64,000 nt of DNA from Anniella stebbinsi (Eukaryota; Chordata; Lepidosauria; Squamata; Anniellidae). The stretch spans positions 272,994,310-273,058,309 of the forward strand of contig JARDYH010000002.1 of the NCBI GenBank assembly GCA_029215795.1, given 5' to 3'. The stretch's first letter is position 1, and the number at the start of each line of letters is the position of its first letter. The notes beneath the pieces were generated by a model that saw only the letters and a program-made list of their open reading frames with translations, searched no databases and had not been told where the DNA came from. The position numbers and the translations under genes are program-made. Shown piece by piece: positions 32,980-44,084 of the stretch.

Positions 32980-33369
32980 CTCTGCATATATAGAACTTCA
33001 GGCTGACTGAGGAAGAAAAGAGCTGATCTTGATAGGTTGGTAAAGCCTGCATTTTATTTATTTAAAAATTCTGCCACTTTTAAAGACACCTTCTGAAGGG
33101 CAGTTTCAAAAATAAGTTCTATATGCACACACAGAAAAACATATATACACAGAATTAACGTCTAACCATTTCCTGGACTTGAGTGTGAAAGAAAGAAGTC
33201 TCTAAACATCCATTTGTGTTTCGTGTGTGCTGTTTCTTTGCTCTTCTCAACAACCTTAGGATGCTGGAGATGGTTGTATCTTCTTACATAGGGAGGTGGG
33301 AGTTTAGCTATAAAGCAATAACAGAATGTTAAAAGTAGAGGTATTATTGACCCTTAAATGTTTTGGATA
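32980..33369. other. Unassigned noncoding DNA between two GATA-type arrays
   Basis: AT-rich sequence without recognisable gene or transposon. Confidence 0.3.
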
Positions 33370-33371
33370 TC

Positions 33372-33422
<51 letters not shown>

Positions 33423-33446
33423 CTATCTATCTATCTATCTATCTAA
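33370..33446. repeat. (CTAT)n microsatellite
   Basis: About 18 CTAT units, the complement of the GATA motif, with one CTCTAT interruption at 33,421. Confidence 0.95.
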
Positions 33447-33954
33447 TGTTTGTGTGTGAATATTTGTTTGATAGTTATTATTTCATTTCTTTATTATTGC
33501 AATTCAGGGTTGGGTCAGCACAAGCATGAATAGGAGTTCAGCACTCAATTCAGCCTCAACCCAGCCACTCATCCTGCATATACAGGGATCATAGCAGGCT
33601 GCACGTTCCTTTGAGAACTTTTGCTGTTATACTCCACGAAGTTTTTGGATCAGGCCTGAGACAAAACAACTCACTTCTTTTGCACTTCAAGCAGCACTGG
33701 AAAAAATTCTCCCTTCCTGACCACTTTAAAGCACTCCTTATGAAATACTGAAATACATCACTGGAGAATGGAAATTCTATTGCAAAATGCCTGCAAAAGA
33801 GAAAATCTTAAAGTGGCTTTAAAAAGAATGTAAAATTCCCATGGACAGCACTAGTATCAGCACTGGGCCTTCTTCCCTCCCATTGTGTAACTGACTAAAG
33901 AAAGGCTATGATAGAAAAAGGGGAGCAACACCGAACACAAAAGAGAAAGAGAAA

Positions 33955-34090
33955 AGAAGCCAAGCTTCAAAATGGTACTGAAAAATATATATAAAACTTT
34001 AATAGAGTTGTGAAACATCTGTAATGCTCAACACGTTTTGGTGAAGCTCTCCCTCTGGGGCACAAGGATTCAATTTACTGTGCATGTCTA
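33955..34090 (-). repeat. Possible Penelope-type terminal fragment, antisense
   Basis: The minus strand carries CCAAAACGTGTTGAGCATTA followed by a TTAAAGTTTTATATA tail. The piece at 46,146 has the same order (CCAAAACATGTTGGGC then AATAAAGTTTTTT). Both recall ends of hammerhead-bearing Penelope-like elements, but the core is degenerate here. Confidence 0.25.
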
Positions 34091-34314
34091 GTAAGGCAAC
34101 ATCTTGTTGTCTCTTTCTTTTGCTCTTACAGAAAACCCACACTAGTATCCTTGCAGCTCCAAAGCACTATTTCCAAATATATGTACTGCAACAGTTGGGT
34201 ACATATGCACTCTTTGACAGCCACTGATACCTTCTGTCTCCTCGGGCTATAGAGCTCTTCTACTGTCCCAGCCATTGAACCAGGTGAGGTTCTACCTAGG
34301 AATTGGGAAGAATT

Positions 34315-34713
34315 TGTTTGCTCTGCTTTTTAATGCAAACTGAATGCAAATGACACTTCCAAACCAATACGCGAACTAAAACTCCTTCCAAATTTTCACT
34401 TTTCCGAATTTTGCAATGGACTTCTCCAACCAAAAGATGTGTACAAAGATGCATATATTAGGGGAAAGTGCACAGGAAAATGTGCATATCAGTGAAATAA
34501 CATGCACAAATGTATTATATTAAGGAAATTGCTTGCAAAAAGAAAATGTGTACATTAGGCAAGGCTGCATGAATTAGGAGAAATGAGCACAAAATGTGGT
34601 ATGCATTTTCATCCATTTTTATATAAAACATCAAAGTTTGGTACAAACCAAAATTAAGATTGGAAAAATTAGAAATGGAGAAAAAACAAAATTGACAGAT
34701 TCATCCATCCCTA
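34315..34713 (-). mobile_element. CATCCCTA-type hAT MITE, antisense copy
   Basis: The minus strand begins TAGGGATGGATGAATCTGTC at 34,713 and follows the element at 59,602-60,028 word for word (ACCAAA.TTTGA, AAAATGGATGAAAAT, TTCGCGTATTGGT). The far end near 34,315 is approximate and I find no clean duplication. Confidence 0.6.
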
Positions 34714-35689
34714 ATTCTAACTCAGGTATTCCATTCATAGGTTTGGAATGCCAGTTGCCTGGATGGTCTGCTCTTTACTTGCATCCCCCTGGGGTTAGAG
34801 CAATTGTAATACCTTAGGAGCCATATTGGGAAAGAGCCAGGTACAGTTGGGCCAACCATACCAGTAGAAAAGATCTCATTCTCTTCTGCTGCTAATCTGC
34901 AGAGTACTGCTGGAAGACTTCAAATTATGTGTAACCTGAGACACCAATTTTGTCTATATTAGAGACAGCCATGCTTTCATTTTGTGTTGTTTTTCCGATG
35001 AGAGAAAGATGTAGGCATTAGGATGGATACTAAAGCAAGGACAACATGAAATTTGGGACATGTGAGAGAGAATTTATAGTCTATTTTCAGAAGACGAAAA
35101 TGTTCCTATGCAAAAGAGAAACTTTTTTTCATTCTGTTGTGTGATTCTCAGGATTCTCCTTCCTTGGTGTGATGACAGTTTTTCTTTCTGACTGGTTTCT
35201 ACATTTATTCAAGTATGAGGTGGGAGATGAGATTAAGCTGACTTTGCTTAGGGTTGTGCATTTGTGTTGTAATGAACGTTTTTTGTTTTCATGATCCCAT
35301 TTGTCCCTCAATCAGGAATGGTGGTGAGGGCTTAATTTTCTCTGGCTGCAGCAGCTGATTTTGGCAGCCTTGTCTTAGCGTGGGTCATTCTGGAAAAAAT
35401 ATGGCAGCTGCCATTTAGGGGCACCATGTTTCTGTGATGGACATCCATTTTTCCCCGGAATGCTCTAGACAGGCACAATATTTGGGGTATTCTGGGAAAA
35501 GAAAATGTACTCCTAGAAGCTGCTGAAATTGGCTCTGCGGTCCGCTTTGCAACTTGCAACGACAACAAAGAAGTGGTTGAAAAAATAAAGAAGGAAGGAG
35601 GGAGGAATATAATTAAAATAAATATGATTTTAACAAATGAATAATGAAATAAATGTGATTTTGATAAATGAATAACAAAATGAAAGAAG
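34714..35689. other. Unassigned noncoding DNA
   Basis: No recognisable gene or repeat. The minus frame 35,332-35,760 has no domain and runs into a CR1 tail. Confidence 0.3.
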
Positions 35690-35815
35690 TTAGGCCTCTT
35701 CCAACTCCACCACTCTATGATTCTATTCTGTCCGGCGTGCTTCAAGGTGTATTCCTGCATTTAGCAGGGGGTTGGACTCGATGGCCTTATAGGCCCCTTC
35801 CAACTCTACTCTTCT
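35690..35815 (+). mobile_element. CR1-type LINE 3' end fragments
   Basis: GGGTTGGACTCGATGGCCTT followed by CCCCTTCCAACTCTACT is the CR1 3' end. A second shorter piece (CCTCTTCCAACTCCACCACT then CTATGATTCTATTCTG) lies just upstream, which could be a duplicated tail or two insertions. Confidence 0.7.
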
Positions 35816-37135
35816 ACTCTGCTCTACCCTTCTTTTAATTAAAGGGTCAGAAGCATGCTCAGTTTCACTCTGAAACTAGAATGGTGCTACTATTTTCAAA
35901 GGAATTCTATTACAGAAGACTGCTATGTGCAAGGCCTATTCCTTTTGTTATGGAATGTGACCTTACACGGTGAAATTGCACATTACTACACAGACTTTAA
36001 TCCTTTGTCCCCTCCCTGCAGTGGTCCCAATCTGGATCAGTACCCCCTCCCCGTTCCTCCAGTTTACATTGCCAAAATGGTATCGAGTTTAAGGTAAATA
36101 GCAGAAATAGACAAAGGGTTCTGATCTATATGCAGCCTCATGAGCTTATGTTTGAGTAAAAGCAGAAACATCTAGCTACATCTTTGAAGTAGCATGCAGA
36201 GAATTGGGGGTGGGGGTAGAGGGGATGAAATACACAGGTGGAGGATGCAGGGCCTCACACCACCTTTCTGAAAGCAGAAATGCAGCCTTCCTCTTACTTT
36301 CTTTGTGGTAAGAAAAGGACATGCAAGGATCATGTCTCACACTAGGGGTATATTCATACATTGCACTAAACATGCATTCATACTCCATCTATAGTGATTA
36401 AGATGATTGTGAGAATCTTGCCCTAATGAGTCATTCTCATTGTGTGTAAACTCTATATGTAAGGAAGGGAAGCAGGGATGTGTTTGTATCTCCAGCCCTC
36501 CTTCACCATTCTCATCACTGTTTACATGTGGAGTGCGATGGCAAATACATTGTGGAGAGGGTAGAGTTGCCAACACTGTAATTATAAAATGTCTTTCCAT
36601 AGAACAGGGAATGTGGCTCAAGCTCTACAAAGCCAGGAAATTGGAAGCTAAGGCATGCCCTGTGATTAGTGATGCTGCTGCTTGCTTTTAACTTACCCTC
36701 TATGCACCCACACTTTTCCTCCACCAGCAAAGATGCCCCCACATTGCCCTAGTCCTACATTGTCAAATGAAGCATCTAGCCTTTCTGCTAAAAGATGGCT
36801 CCCTCTCACTATTTAACCCACCTTGCCTGATGTAAGCAACAAATCGGCATAGGTCAAGTCACAGGAGGATTCCTCTAGCAAAGCACTAACGTTCAAATGC
36901 TTCATAAGGCAATAGGACCAGGACAATGTTGGGCTTCTTTGCTGCTCCCAGGTACTCCACCCTCCCCATCTGGATTTGGACCATGAAATAGCCTTAACTC
37001 TGGTCTTAAACTTACAGGTGTTTTGATCACTGAATAACAATAATGAATGAAATAATGATAGAAACAAAACAAAAAAATCATTGCACAGCCCTACTTCACT
37101 GTTTCACTGTTATGTCCTTATTATGAGGGGTAGTT
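35816..37135. other. Unassigned noncoding DNA
   Basis: No exon, RNA gene or repeat is identifiable. Confidence 0.3.
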
Positions 37136-37235
37136 CTGTTGTAGCAAAAACAGCAAAGAGCCTTGTGGCACCTTAAAGACTGAGAAATTATATGATAGCA
37201 TAAGCTTCTGATCAAGTGGGCTCCAGTTCTCTAAA
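37136..37235. repeat. Interspersed repeat fragment (TTGTGGCACCTTAAAGAC family)
   Basis: GTAGCAAAAACAGCAAAGAG, CTTGTGGCACCTTAAAGACT and GCATAAGCTTCTGATCAAG are in the same order as in the repeat at 58,505. It is the left half only. Confidence 0.55.
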
Positions 37236-37271
37236 ACTTACTTCAGAATAAAATGTGCCCATGCTTCTGAT

Positions 37272-38020
37272 TAGGGGTGTGCACCGGATCAGGTCCGATC
37301 CATGATCCGGACCTGATCCATCCAAAATCAGATAAAATTATCCAATTATGATCCCCACATCTGGATCATCCAATCTCATCTGATCTGAAAGGACCCGATC
37401 CGGATCGGAAGAGATTGGAGGATCAGACCTCCTCCCCCCACTCGCGCTCCTTACCTGCCGGGGCCGTTCGCTGCCATCCGCTGGTACCTTCTACTGAGAA
37501 ACAGTCTTCGTGGCCTGGCTCTCAGTAATGTGGCGGGTGATGACATCACCCAGTGTGCTACTGAAAAGCAATCCGTGAAGCCTGTTTTTCAGTAGAAGGG
37601 GCTAGCGGATGGCAGTGGACAACCCGGGCAGGTAAGGAGTGTGAGTGGGGGGGAAGGGGAGGGCCCCATTTACCTGCCACGGCGCCTGCTTCCGTCTGCT
37701 GCCATCCGCTGGTCCCATCTACTGAGATACAGGCTTCACGGCCTAGTTCTCAGTAGAGCGCCGGGTGATGACATCACCTGGCGCTCTACTACGAACTAGG
37801 CCGCGAAGCCTGTTTCTCAGTAGACGGGACCAGCGGACGGCAGTGGGCGCCCCGGCAGGTAAGGAGCGTGAGTGGGGGGGAGGGACAGGGAGGGGGGAGT
37901 TAGGCCCCCACTCACTCACCCCCATGTTTTCCTCATAGGCTTGCATTGGGGAAAAGCTGTCTTTCCCCCAATGCAAGCCTATGGCGAAAACACCTAAAAT
38001 GGCGTCTGATCCGAAAATCC
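37272..38020 (+). mobile_element. Element F: hAT-like modular transposon, right end deleted
   Basis: The left end TAGGGGTGTGCACCGGATCA is intact and preceded by CTTCTGAT. GATCC words, two palindromic modules (about 37,490-37,600 and 37,720-37,830, arms CTACTGAG.A.ACAGGC/GCCTGTTTCTCAGTAG, core GGGTGATGACATCACC), CAGGTAAGGAG borders, the GCTTGCATTGGGG hairpin and AAAATGGCGTCTGATCC follow in the order seen in E. Similarity stops at CCGAAAATCC (38,020), so the right GATCC block, terminus and duplication are missing. Confidence 0.82.
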
Positions 38021-38079
38021 ACAAAACACAGAGGGAATGGATTTTTTAAAATCTGCATATCGCTAATGGCAATTGATGC

Positions 38080-38640
38080 TGTCAGTATTTTGAATGTTGA
38101 ATAGAGGAAGCAAGGTTAGTAAATGGAGGATATCTTCCGCCCCACCCTCTGCTGTGAAAGCCAATTTTCTATTCTGTCTCGCCTATTATATTCTCAGTAT
38201 AATTCAGTAGAGATTGTGATGGCACTATCCTTTAAAGCAAGGGATGTGCTGTACATTGTCCCAGACAAAGAGGGCTGCAACATTGCTAGATATTGGTATA
38301 ATGGGCTTAATCACCTTCTGTAATGTAGTAAAGCATTGCCCCCTCATGAATTAGATACAAGAGCTATTAACATTTCATTGTAATTATGACTGCGGACTAC
38401 TGCTGCTGCTGTTAATATGACTGAAGAAAAAGACTAAAGGCATTTCCATTTTCTAAAATAATGCTGCAAATGGCATTTGAATTTTCAAAATTTATCAATT
38501 AGATGAATGAGCCATATCAGAACAAACATTTGAAATAAAAATGGTGTTCTTCTACTTCCTAGAAATGTATCTACAGTATGAGCTCCATCAGGCAAGTGTT
38601 TTATTGAACGATCGTTACTGGGCACTCATGGATTTTCACG
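38080..38640. other. Repeat-poor complex block, candidate conserved noncoding element
   Basis: No repeat or coding signature. The block has even complexity and several ATTA-type words. Composition alone suggests it; an interspecies alignment would decide. Confidence 0.2.
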
Positions 38641-39205
38641 GGTCTCTCTCATGACGTCATCTGCCTCCTGTGCACCTCATGCCTCTCCTAGCCTTCTTTG
38701 CACCACAAAAAAAAAAAACCCCAGTAAGTCCGACTTATTTTTAAAGATGGAAGTTGCTGCTATCTCCTGCTGTGTGCAGGAAAAACAGCGTGATCAAAAC
38801 AGCCCATTGAATGGGCCACATGCAAGTTGTTTGCTTCCTCTTTCAAAACAGGAAGCAATGAGGGACAAATGCATGGGCAGAGAAGCAATGGTAAGCAAAC
38901 ATGATTTTCCCCTGTGTGATTTTCAGCCTAACTTTTAAAGAATCCTGGAATTTGTAGTTTAATGAAGTTACAGAGAATTCCTCACTAGAGAACCATAGCT
39001 ATGGCCACATTCATCAAAATTTTAAGCATGAAAAGGAGGCAAAATACCGCCCACCTCACCCCCCCCCCACACACATCTCCTTAAGAGTATGCTGTTTTGC
39101 TCCTATTCACAGTGATTTGTAGCTCTCTTTTTCCACACTGTTGCTGGTTCAGAGTGATCTGTCCCCCAGGCTTTCTTCTTAACCAAGTGATAGCATATGA
39201 AATGC
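38641..39205. other. Unassigned noncoding DNA
   Basis: An A-run (12 A) lies at 38,707 and a C-run at 39,060. GAATTTGTAGTTTAATGAAG near 38,948 resembles a frequent short repeat, but no full element is visible. Confidence 0.3.
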
Positions 39206-39206
39206 A

Positions 39207-40535
39207 ATGACATTTCAGTCGGGTTTCAGGCCTGGTTTTGGTACGGAAACAGTCTTGGTCGCCCTGTATGATGACCTATGTCGGGAGAAAGACAGGGGGA
39301 GTGTGACTCTGTTGATTCTCCTCGATTTCTCAGCGGCTTTCGATACCATCGACCATGGTATCCTTCTGGGACGACTGGCTGAGTTGGGAGTGGGAGTAAC
39401 TGCATTGCAGTGGTTCCGCTCCTACTTGGGGGGTTGGCTCCAGAAGGTGGTGCTTGGGGAACATTGCTGGGCCCCATGGATTTTCCAGTATGGGGTTCCG
39501 CAGGGGTCAGTTTTGTCCCCCATGCTGTTCAACATCTACATGAAACTGTTGAATGCAGCCATCCGGAGTTTTGGAGTGCATTGTCATCAGTACGCTGATG
39601 ACACGCAGCTCTATTTCTCCTTTTCATCTTCATCAGGTGAGGCTGTAGATGTGCTGAACCAGTGCCTGGCTGCGACAATGGACTGGATGAGGGTTAACAA
39701 ACTGAAACTCAATCCAGACAAGACTGAGACGCTGTTAGTGGGTGGTTCTGCTGACCGGATGGAGGGTCTGCAACCTGTTCTGGATGGGGTTGCACTCCCT
39801 TTGAAGGAGAAGGTTCGTAGCTTGGGGGTTCTCCTAGAACCATCTCTGTCACTTGAGGCGCAGGTGGCCTCAGTGGCACGGAGTGCCTTCTACCAACTTC
39901 GGTTGGTGGCCCAGCTACGTCCCTATCTGGACAGGGATAACCTGGCTTCAGTTGTCTATACTCTGGTAACCTCCAAGTTAGATTACTGCAATGCACTCTA
40001 TGTGGGGCTGCCTTTGAAGGCGGTTCAGGGGTTGCAGCTTGTGCAAAATGCAGCGGCCAGATTGATAACTGGGACCAGAAGGTTCGAACATATAAGACGT
40101 ACTCTGGCCCACTTGCATTGGCCGCCTGTGTGTTTCCGAGCCCGATTCAAGGTACTGGTTTTAACCTATAAAGCCTTACATGGCTTGGGACCACAATACC
40201 TGACGGAACGCCTTTCCCGACATGAATCTACCCGAACACTACATTCAACATCTAAGGCCCTCCTCCGAGTGCCTACTCCGAGGGAAGCTTGGAGGTTGGC
40301 AACAAGGGAGAGGGCCTTCACTGTGGTGGCCCCCCGTGGAACAATCTCCCTGACGAGGCCCCCTGGCGCCAACATTGCTATCTTTTCAGCGCCAGGTCAA
40401 GACTTTCCTCTTCTCTCAGACATTTGGCAATATCTGAGGAGCCTGGGTTTGTTTTTGTTTTTAGGCTTACAGCTTTTTAAAGTTATTCTAGTGGTTTTAA
40501 ATGTATGTGTATATTGTATGCTTTTGCTGTTTTAA
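39207..40535 (+). pseudogene. L2-type reverse transcriptase, palm to C-terminus, 5'-truncated
   Basis: The open frame is 442 codons. Its ATG lies in the flanking target duplication, so it is accidental; LINE sequence begins at the third codon. Visible blocks: FQSGFRPGFGTETVLVALYD (residues 3-22), LLDFSAAFDTIDHGI (about 46-60), WFRSYLGG, YGVPQGSVLSPMLFNIYMK (about 93-111), HQYADDTQLYFS with the catalytic YADD (about 128-131), NKLKLNPDKTETL, RSLGVLLEPSLSLEAQ, LDYCNALYVGLP and SKALLRVPTPREAWRLATRE. From about residue 380 the frame is shifted: the expected APRLWNNLPDE is split between frames (a neighbouring frame reads WNNLPDEAPW), and the expected QVKTFLFSQTF is in a third frame. The N-terminal endonuclease and the finger region are missing. 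It is a transposon fragment, not a gene. Confidence 0.85.
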
Positions 40536-40635
40536 CTTTTGTATATTGTTTTTAATTGTTTTAATCCTATGTAAACCACCCAGAGAGCTTTGGCTATGGG
40601 GCAGTATACAAATGCAATAAATAAATAAATAAATA
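39214..40635 (+). mobile_element. L2-type LINE subfamily B, 5'-truncated, with target duplication
   Basis: The insertion starts inside the reverse transcriptase at TTCAGTCGGGTTTCAGG and ends with a 3' hairpin (ACCACCCAGAGAGCTTTGGC) and an (AAAT)n tail. AATGACAT occurs immediately before it (39,206-39,213) and after the tail (40,636-40,643), a plausible 8-bp target duplication. It is the best preserved LINE fragment in the window. Related, older pieces lie at 4,091 (antisense tail), 8,874 and 57,187. Confidence 0.88.
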
Positions 40636-40638
40636 AAT
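40615..40638 (+). repeat. (AAAT)n tail of the L2 subfamily B copy
   Basis: AATA units directly after the LINE hairpin. Confidence 0.9.
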
Positions 40639-40643
40639 GACAT

Positions 40644-42275
40644 CACAGCGCCATCGCCTATCAGATTTGGCTGCATGATAATGTCACTAACAGGAAACAA
40701 ATGCAAAGCATTGCCCTCAGTTTAAATTGGCAAGGGGAAGGGAGTAAACCATGCAAAGGCAGCAAGTCAGAGAGCATCAGCTTTATTTCTTCAGCAGTGA
40801 GATGCCTCTTCTAATGATTTTTATTCATTCTTGACATCTTCCTGAATAATCATCAGAAGTCCCCCCCCCCACTATTCCTAGCTCCCTGCCTTCCTCATGG
40901 ATATATGGCTCTCAGAGTTCCTCAGGGAGAGGGGATGACTGTGATATAGGTTGCTTTAATGCCTTCTAGGAATAATATTCTTGTGTTCTATACACCAGAT
41001 GCAAAAAAGAAATCAAGGGGGAAAAGCCTCAGCTTCAGTAATCTTTATAATTTAAAAATACTGAGAAGATATTATCAAAGATTCTCATCACCTGGATCCA
41101 AAACATCTGTCTTTCAGACAGTTTTAAAATTTTTTAAAAAAACATTTCTGAACCCCTTTAAAAAACAAGAACAACATTATTATTGAACTTTTTATGCTGG
41201 AACTAGCACTTCTCCTGAGATTTTAAAAATAGCTTATATTTGATTTTAATGAGTCACCCATTTGCCATCTTTTCCAAGAATCTAGCGGAGTCTGCCCCTA
41301 TATTGCTACTCTCAATTGTTTGTACGAATCAATATTAGCCTCTTTTTAATATGCTTGATGAATGTGGTGCTTATGGCAATCACCTTCAAATGGTGGTGAC
41401 TCTGCTTCTTCCTCTGCAAGCATCGAACAGGGGAAGAAAAAGAGGTATAATACACTGCCCTACTCTAAAGCAGAGGTTTTTTTCAACCTTGAGGATACCC
41501 TTCCACACATCTGACACCAGTTGGAATGCTTAATTCACATGGCACATTTCCCAACCCTGTTGGGCCAGTCCATCATCACAGATGAACTGTGCATGCTGCA
41601 AGTTTCAGAAAAAGATCAGCAATGATGGGCAAAGGACACTAGAAATCGTTTTTAAGATAAGGTGGCTTGAGATGGACAGATTGAAAAATGTTGGCAACTT
41701 TTCAGTTGCATTTTTACATCTGCTTATTGAATGATCAAATATAGCTACAAGAATTGAAATGATCACAACATATATTATTTTCTATTTAAAAAAGAAAGAC
41801 ATCTAAAAACTAGCAATTGGTCGATATAAAGATTATAGAAAACTTATGGAACATCAGTCACCTTTGACTACAACAGCAATCCCTTTTTTTTCTTTTTATT
41901 CCCAGGGTCCATGCATGAGAACTTCTCATTGAAAAAAATGGTAATAGCTTACAAGTTTGCCAACTGTAGAAAAGAGGTGCAGTTGCTATTGGTTATCTCT
42001 TCATGTAAATCCTGTTACAGATCTTGCTAGCTATGAGATATGAGAGATAATAATATCTGTTGATTCAGAAGCAGTATTTATCTTACGAGATGCCTTTGGA
42101 GCCATTTATGCAGTATTTCTCAAACATAACCCTTGCCTGTGGACATTAGAGAAATGTGCCCAATTGTGCTTAAACAGCCCTCTGAAGCAGATCAAAAGCT
42201 TCAGGAGCACACCACTATGAACCATTTCAGACCTGTTTTGCTTTGGGGATGATCTACAAACCTCCAAAGTGGTTC
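40644..42275. other. Unassigned noncoding DNA
   Basis: AT-rich sequence with a C-run at 40,861. No gene or named repeat is recognised. Confidence 0.3.
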
Positions 42276-42283
42276 ACTTTAGT

Positions 42284-42600
42284 TAGGGTGACCATATGAA
42301 AAGGAGGACAGGGCTCCTGTATCTTTAACAGTTTCAAAGGACAGGGAATTTCAGCAGGTGTTGTTTGTATGCATATATAACCTGGTGAAATTCCCTCTTC
42401 ATCACAACAGTTAAAGCTGCAGGAGCTCTGTCTCTTGACCATGTACAAAAGAGGGCAGGGCTTCTGCAGCTTTAACTTTGTGATGAAGAGGGAATTTCAC
42501 CAGGTTCTGCGTATATACAAATGACATCTGCTGAAATTCCCTTTTCTATGAAACTGTTAAAGATACAGGAGCCCTGTCCTCCTTTTCATATGGTCAGCCT
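42284..42600. mobile_element. AGGGTGACC-family palindromic MITE, full length, perfect duplication
   Basis: Starts TAGGGTGACCATATGAAAAG and ends ATATGGTCAGCCT; the arms pair along most of the element (AGGACAGGGCTCCTG/CAGGAGCCCTGTCCT, GGAATTTCAGCAG/CTGCTGAAATTCC). ACTTTAGT flanks it at 42,276-42,283 and 42,601-42,608. An 8-bp duplication and the TAGGG start suggest hAT. Relatives are at 3,846, 51,040 and 51,666. Confidence 0.82.
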
Positions 42601-42862
42601 ACTTTAGTTTAGTATCCAAAGTGGATGCACAACCCTAGTCAGTATTCACATGCATACAACAGCCACATGGGAGCAATCCAGATGTAGTCAATATGGGGTC
42701 ATATTATTTCCACTTGGATTATATAATTGATCTAGCATTGACTTGTATAAGAAAAACGGGTTACTCGTTCTGCAATCTTATATACATTTAAGGGTTCAAA
42801 TTCTGAGTTGAAATGTATAGGATTGCGATGTCAAGCTATAATATATGATTTAGTCATTCTTA

Positions 42863-43333
42863 GGCCCTTTCTATACCTAAGAGTATAGAGGGAGGGTTGG
42901 GGGAGAAACACAGACTTAGCTGCTTCCGCGATTCTCACCCAGCATCTAAACGGAAGTGGGATGTCCCAGAAGGGAAGAGGGACGTCGCACCCACCATTTT
43001 TAAAAAGAAACCGGAGCAGGGAGTGTGATTGTGCTCCTCCGAAAATGTAAGTTTTTTTTAAAAAAAAGCCCGACCATGTCCCTCCCCACAGACTGGCTCC
43101 TTCACTCTTGCTGACCCCCACTACTTGCAGGGAGGAGGGAAGAAGCTGGGATGGGCTCCCACAGCGCCTGCGGTCCTCGGGGTCATCCGGGGACTGCAGG
43201 GAAAATCAGAATGACTGGGCTACCAGTTATCCCATGAAAATTGAGGGGTTATCCCTGCCTGCTCCCAGGACAGGGATGCACAAAGACAGCCCAGGAATGA
43301 CCCCGGGAAAAATCCCTGGTGTAGACATGGCTC
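42863..43333. mobile_element. GGCCCTTTCTA-type MITE, probably PIF/Harbinger-like
   Basis: Preceded by TTA, the left end GGCCCTTTCTATACC pairs with the degraded right end GGTGTAGACATGGCTC. Inner blocks CATCCGGGGACTGCAGGG, GGACAGGGATG and AATGACCCCGGG are typical of this MITE. A short relative with the same ends lies at 54,494. The right boundary is uncertain. Confidence 0.55.
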
Positions 43334-44084
43334 AAGTCATAAAAATGTAGAGCTACTTTCTCTTGATGTAGCATGAGCAGGCACAGTTGTAGATGAAAAA
43401 GGAAACCATAGAATAGTTGTGTTTCTAGAAATTCACAACAAACCCTTCTGATCAATGACCTATATAGTCCATTGAATCACTAGCTCAGAAAAAAAATGGG
43501 CTTTACATTTGTTTTCCATTGTCACTGATGTTATCATCCTTCTGCCATAGGGCATAATTATATGGGACAACCTGAATACAGAACCCACTTAAAAATCAGA
43601 GCTGCACAGTGCATTTGTGCATTGACTTATTAAACAGATTCTCTGGCTTGCTCTTTGTAATTCTTCAAAAGCTATATATTCAAAGTTCCTCTCAGAAAAA
43701 AACATTTTGTTCTTCCCCACCTGCAGCAGCCCAAGTAGGCAGAGCTTGAATTAATCATGTAGAGAAATGCATACATTTATTGTATGTAAATAAAAATTAT
43801 TAATGTTACACAACTGTTTTCACTCATGATTTATTTTCCTATGTAGCTGATCCAATGGGCTCAGAATAGCTACACATGGCAGATGCCATATTTTTATTTA
43901 TTTTAATCTTTTTTGACTAATGTTAGTACAGGATTATTGGATTTCTATGCTGGTCAGCTGAATGCAGGCAGGAATTTTTTGCTCATACTCTAACTTGGTT
44001 TTGAGTTTTTTCGCATACTTCACACTGCAAGACAGCTTGGGTGTATTAAATAGGTTGATTCATTTGTTAATCTGGTCACTTAAT
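43334..44084. other. Unassigned AT-rich noncoding DNA
   Basis: No gene or repeat is recognised. Confidence 0.3.

Noticed and set aside
32772..33529. Open frames encoding SIYLSIYL-type repeats
   Set aside because: Pure translation of GATA/CTAT microsatellites.
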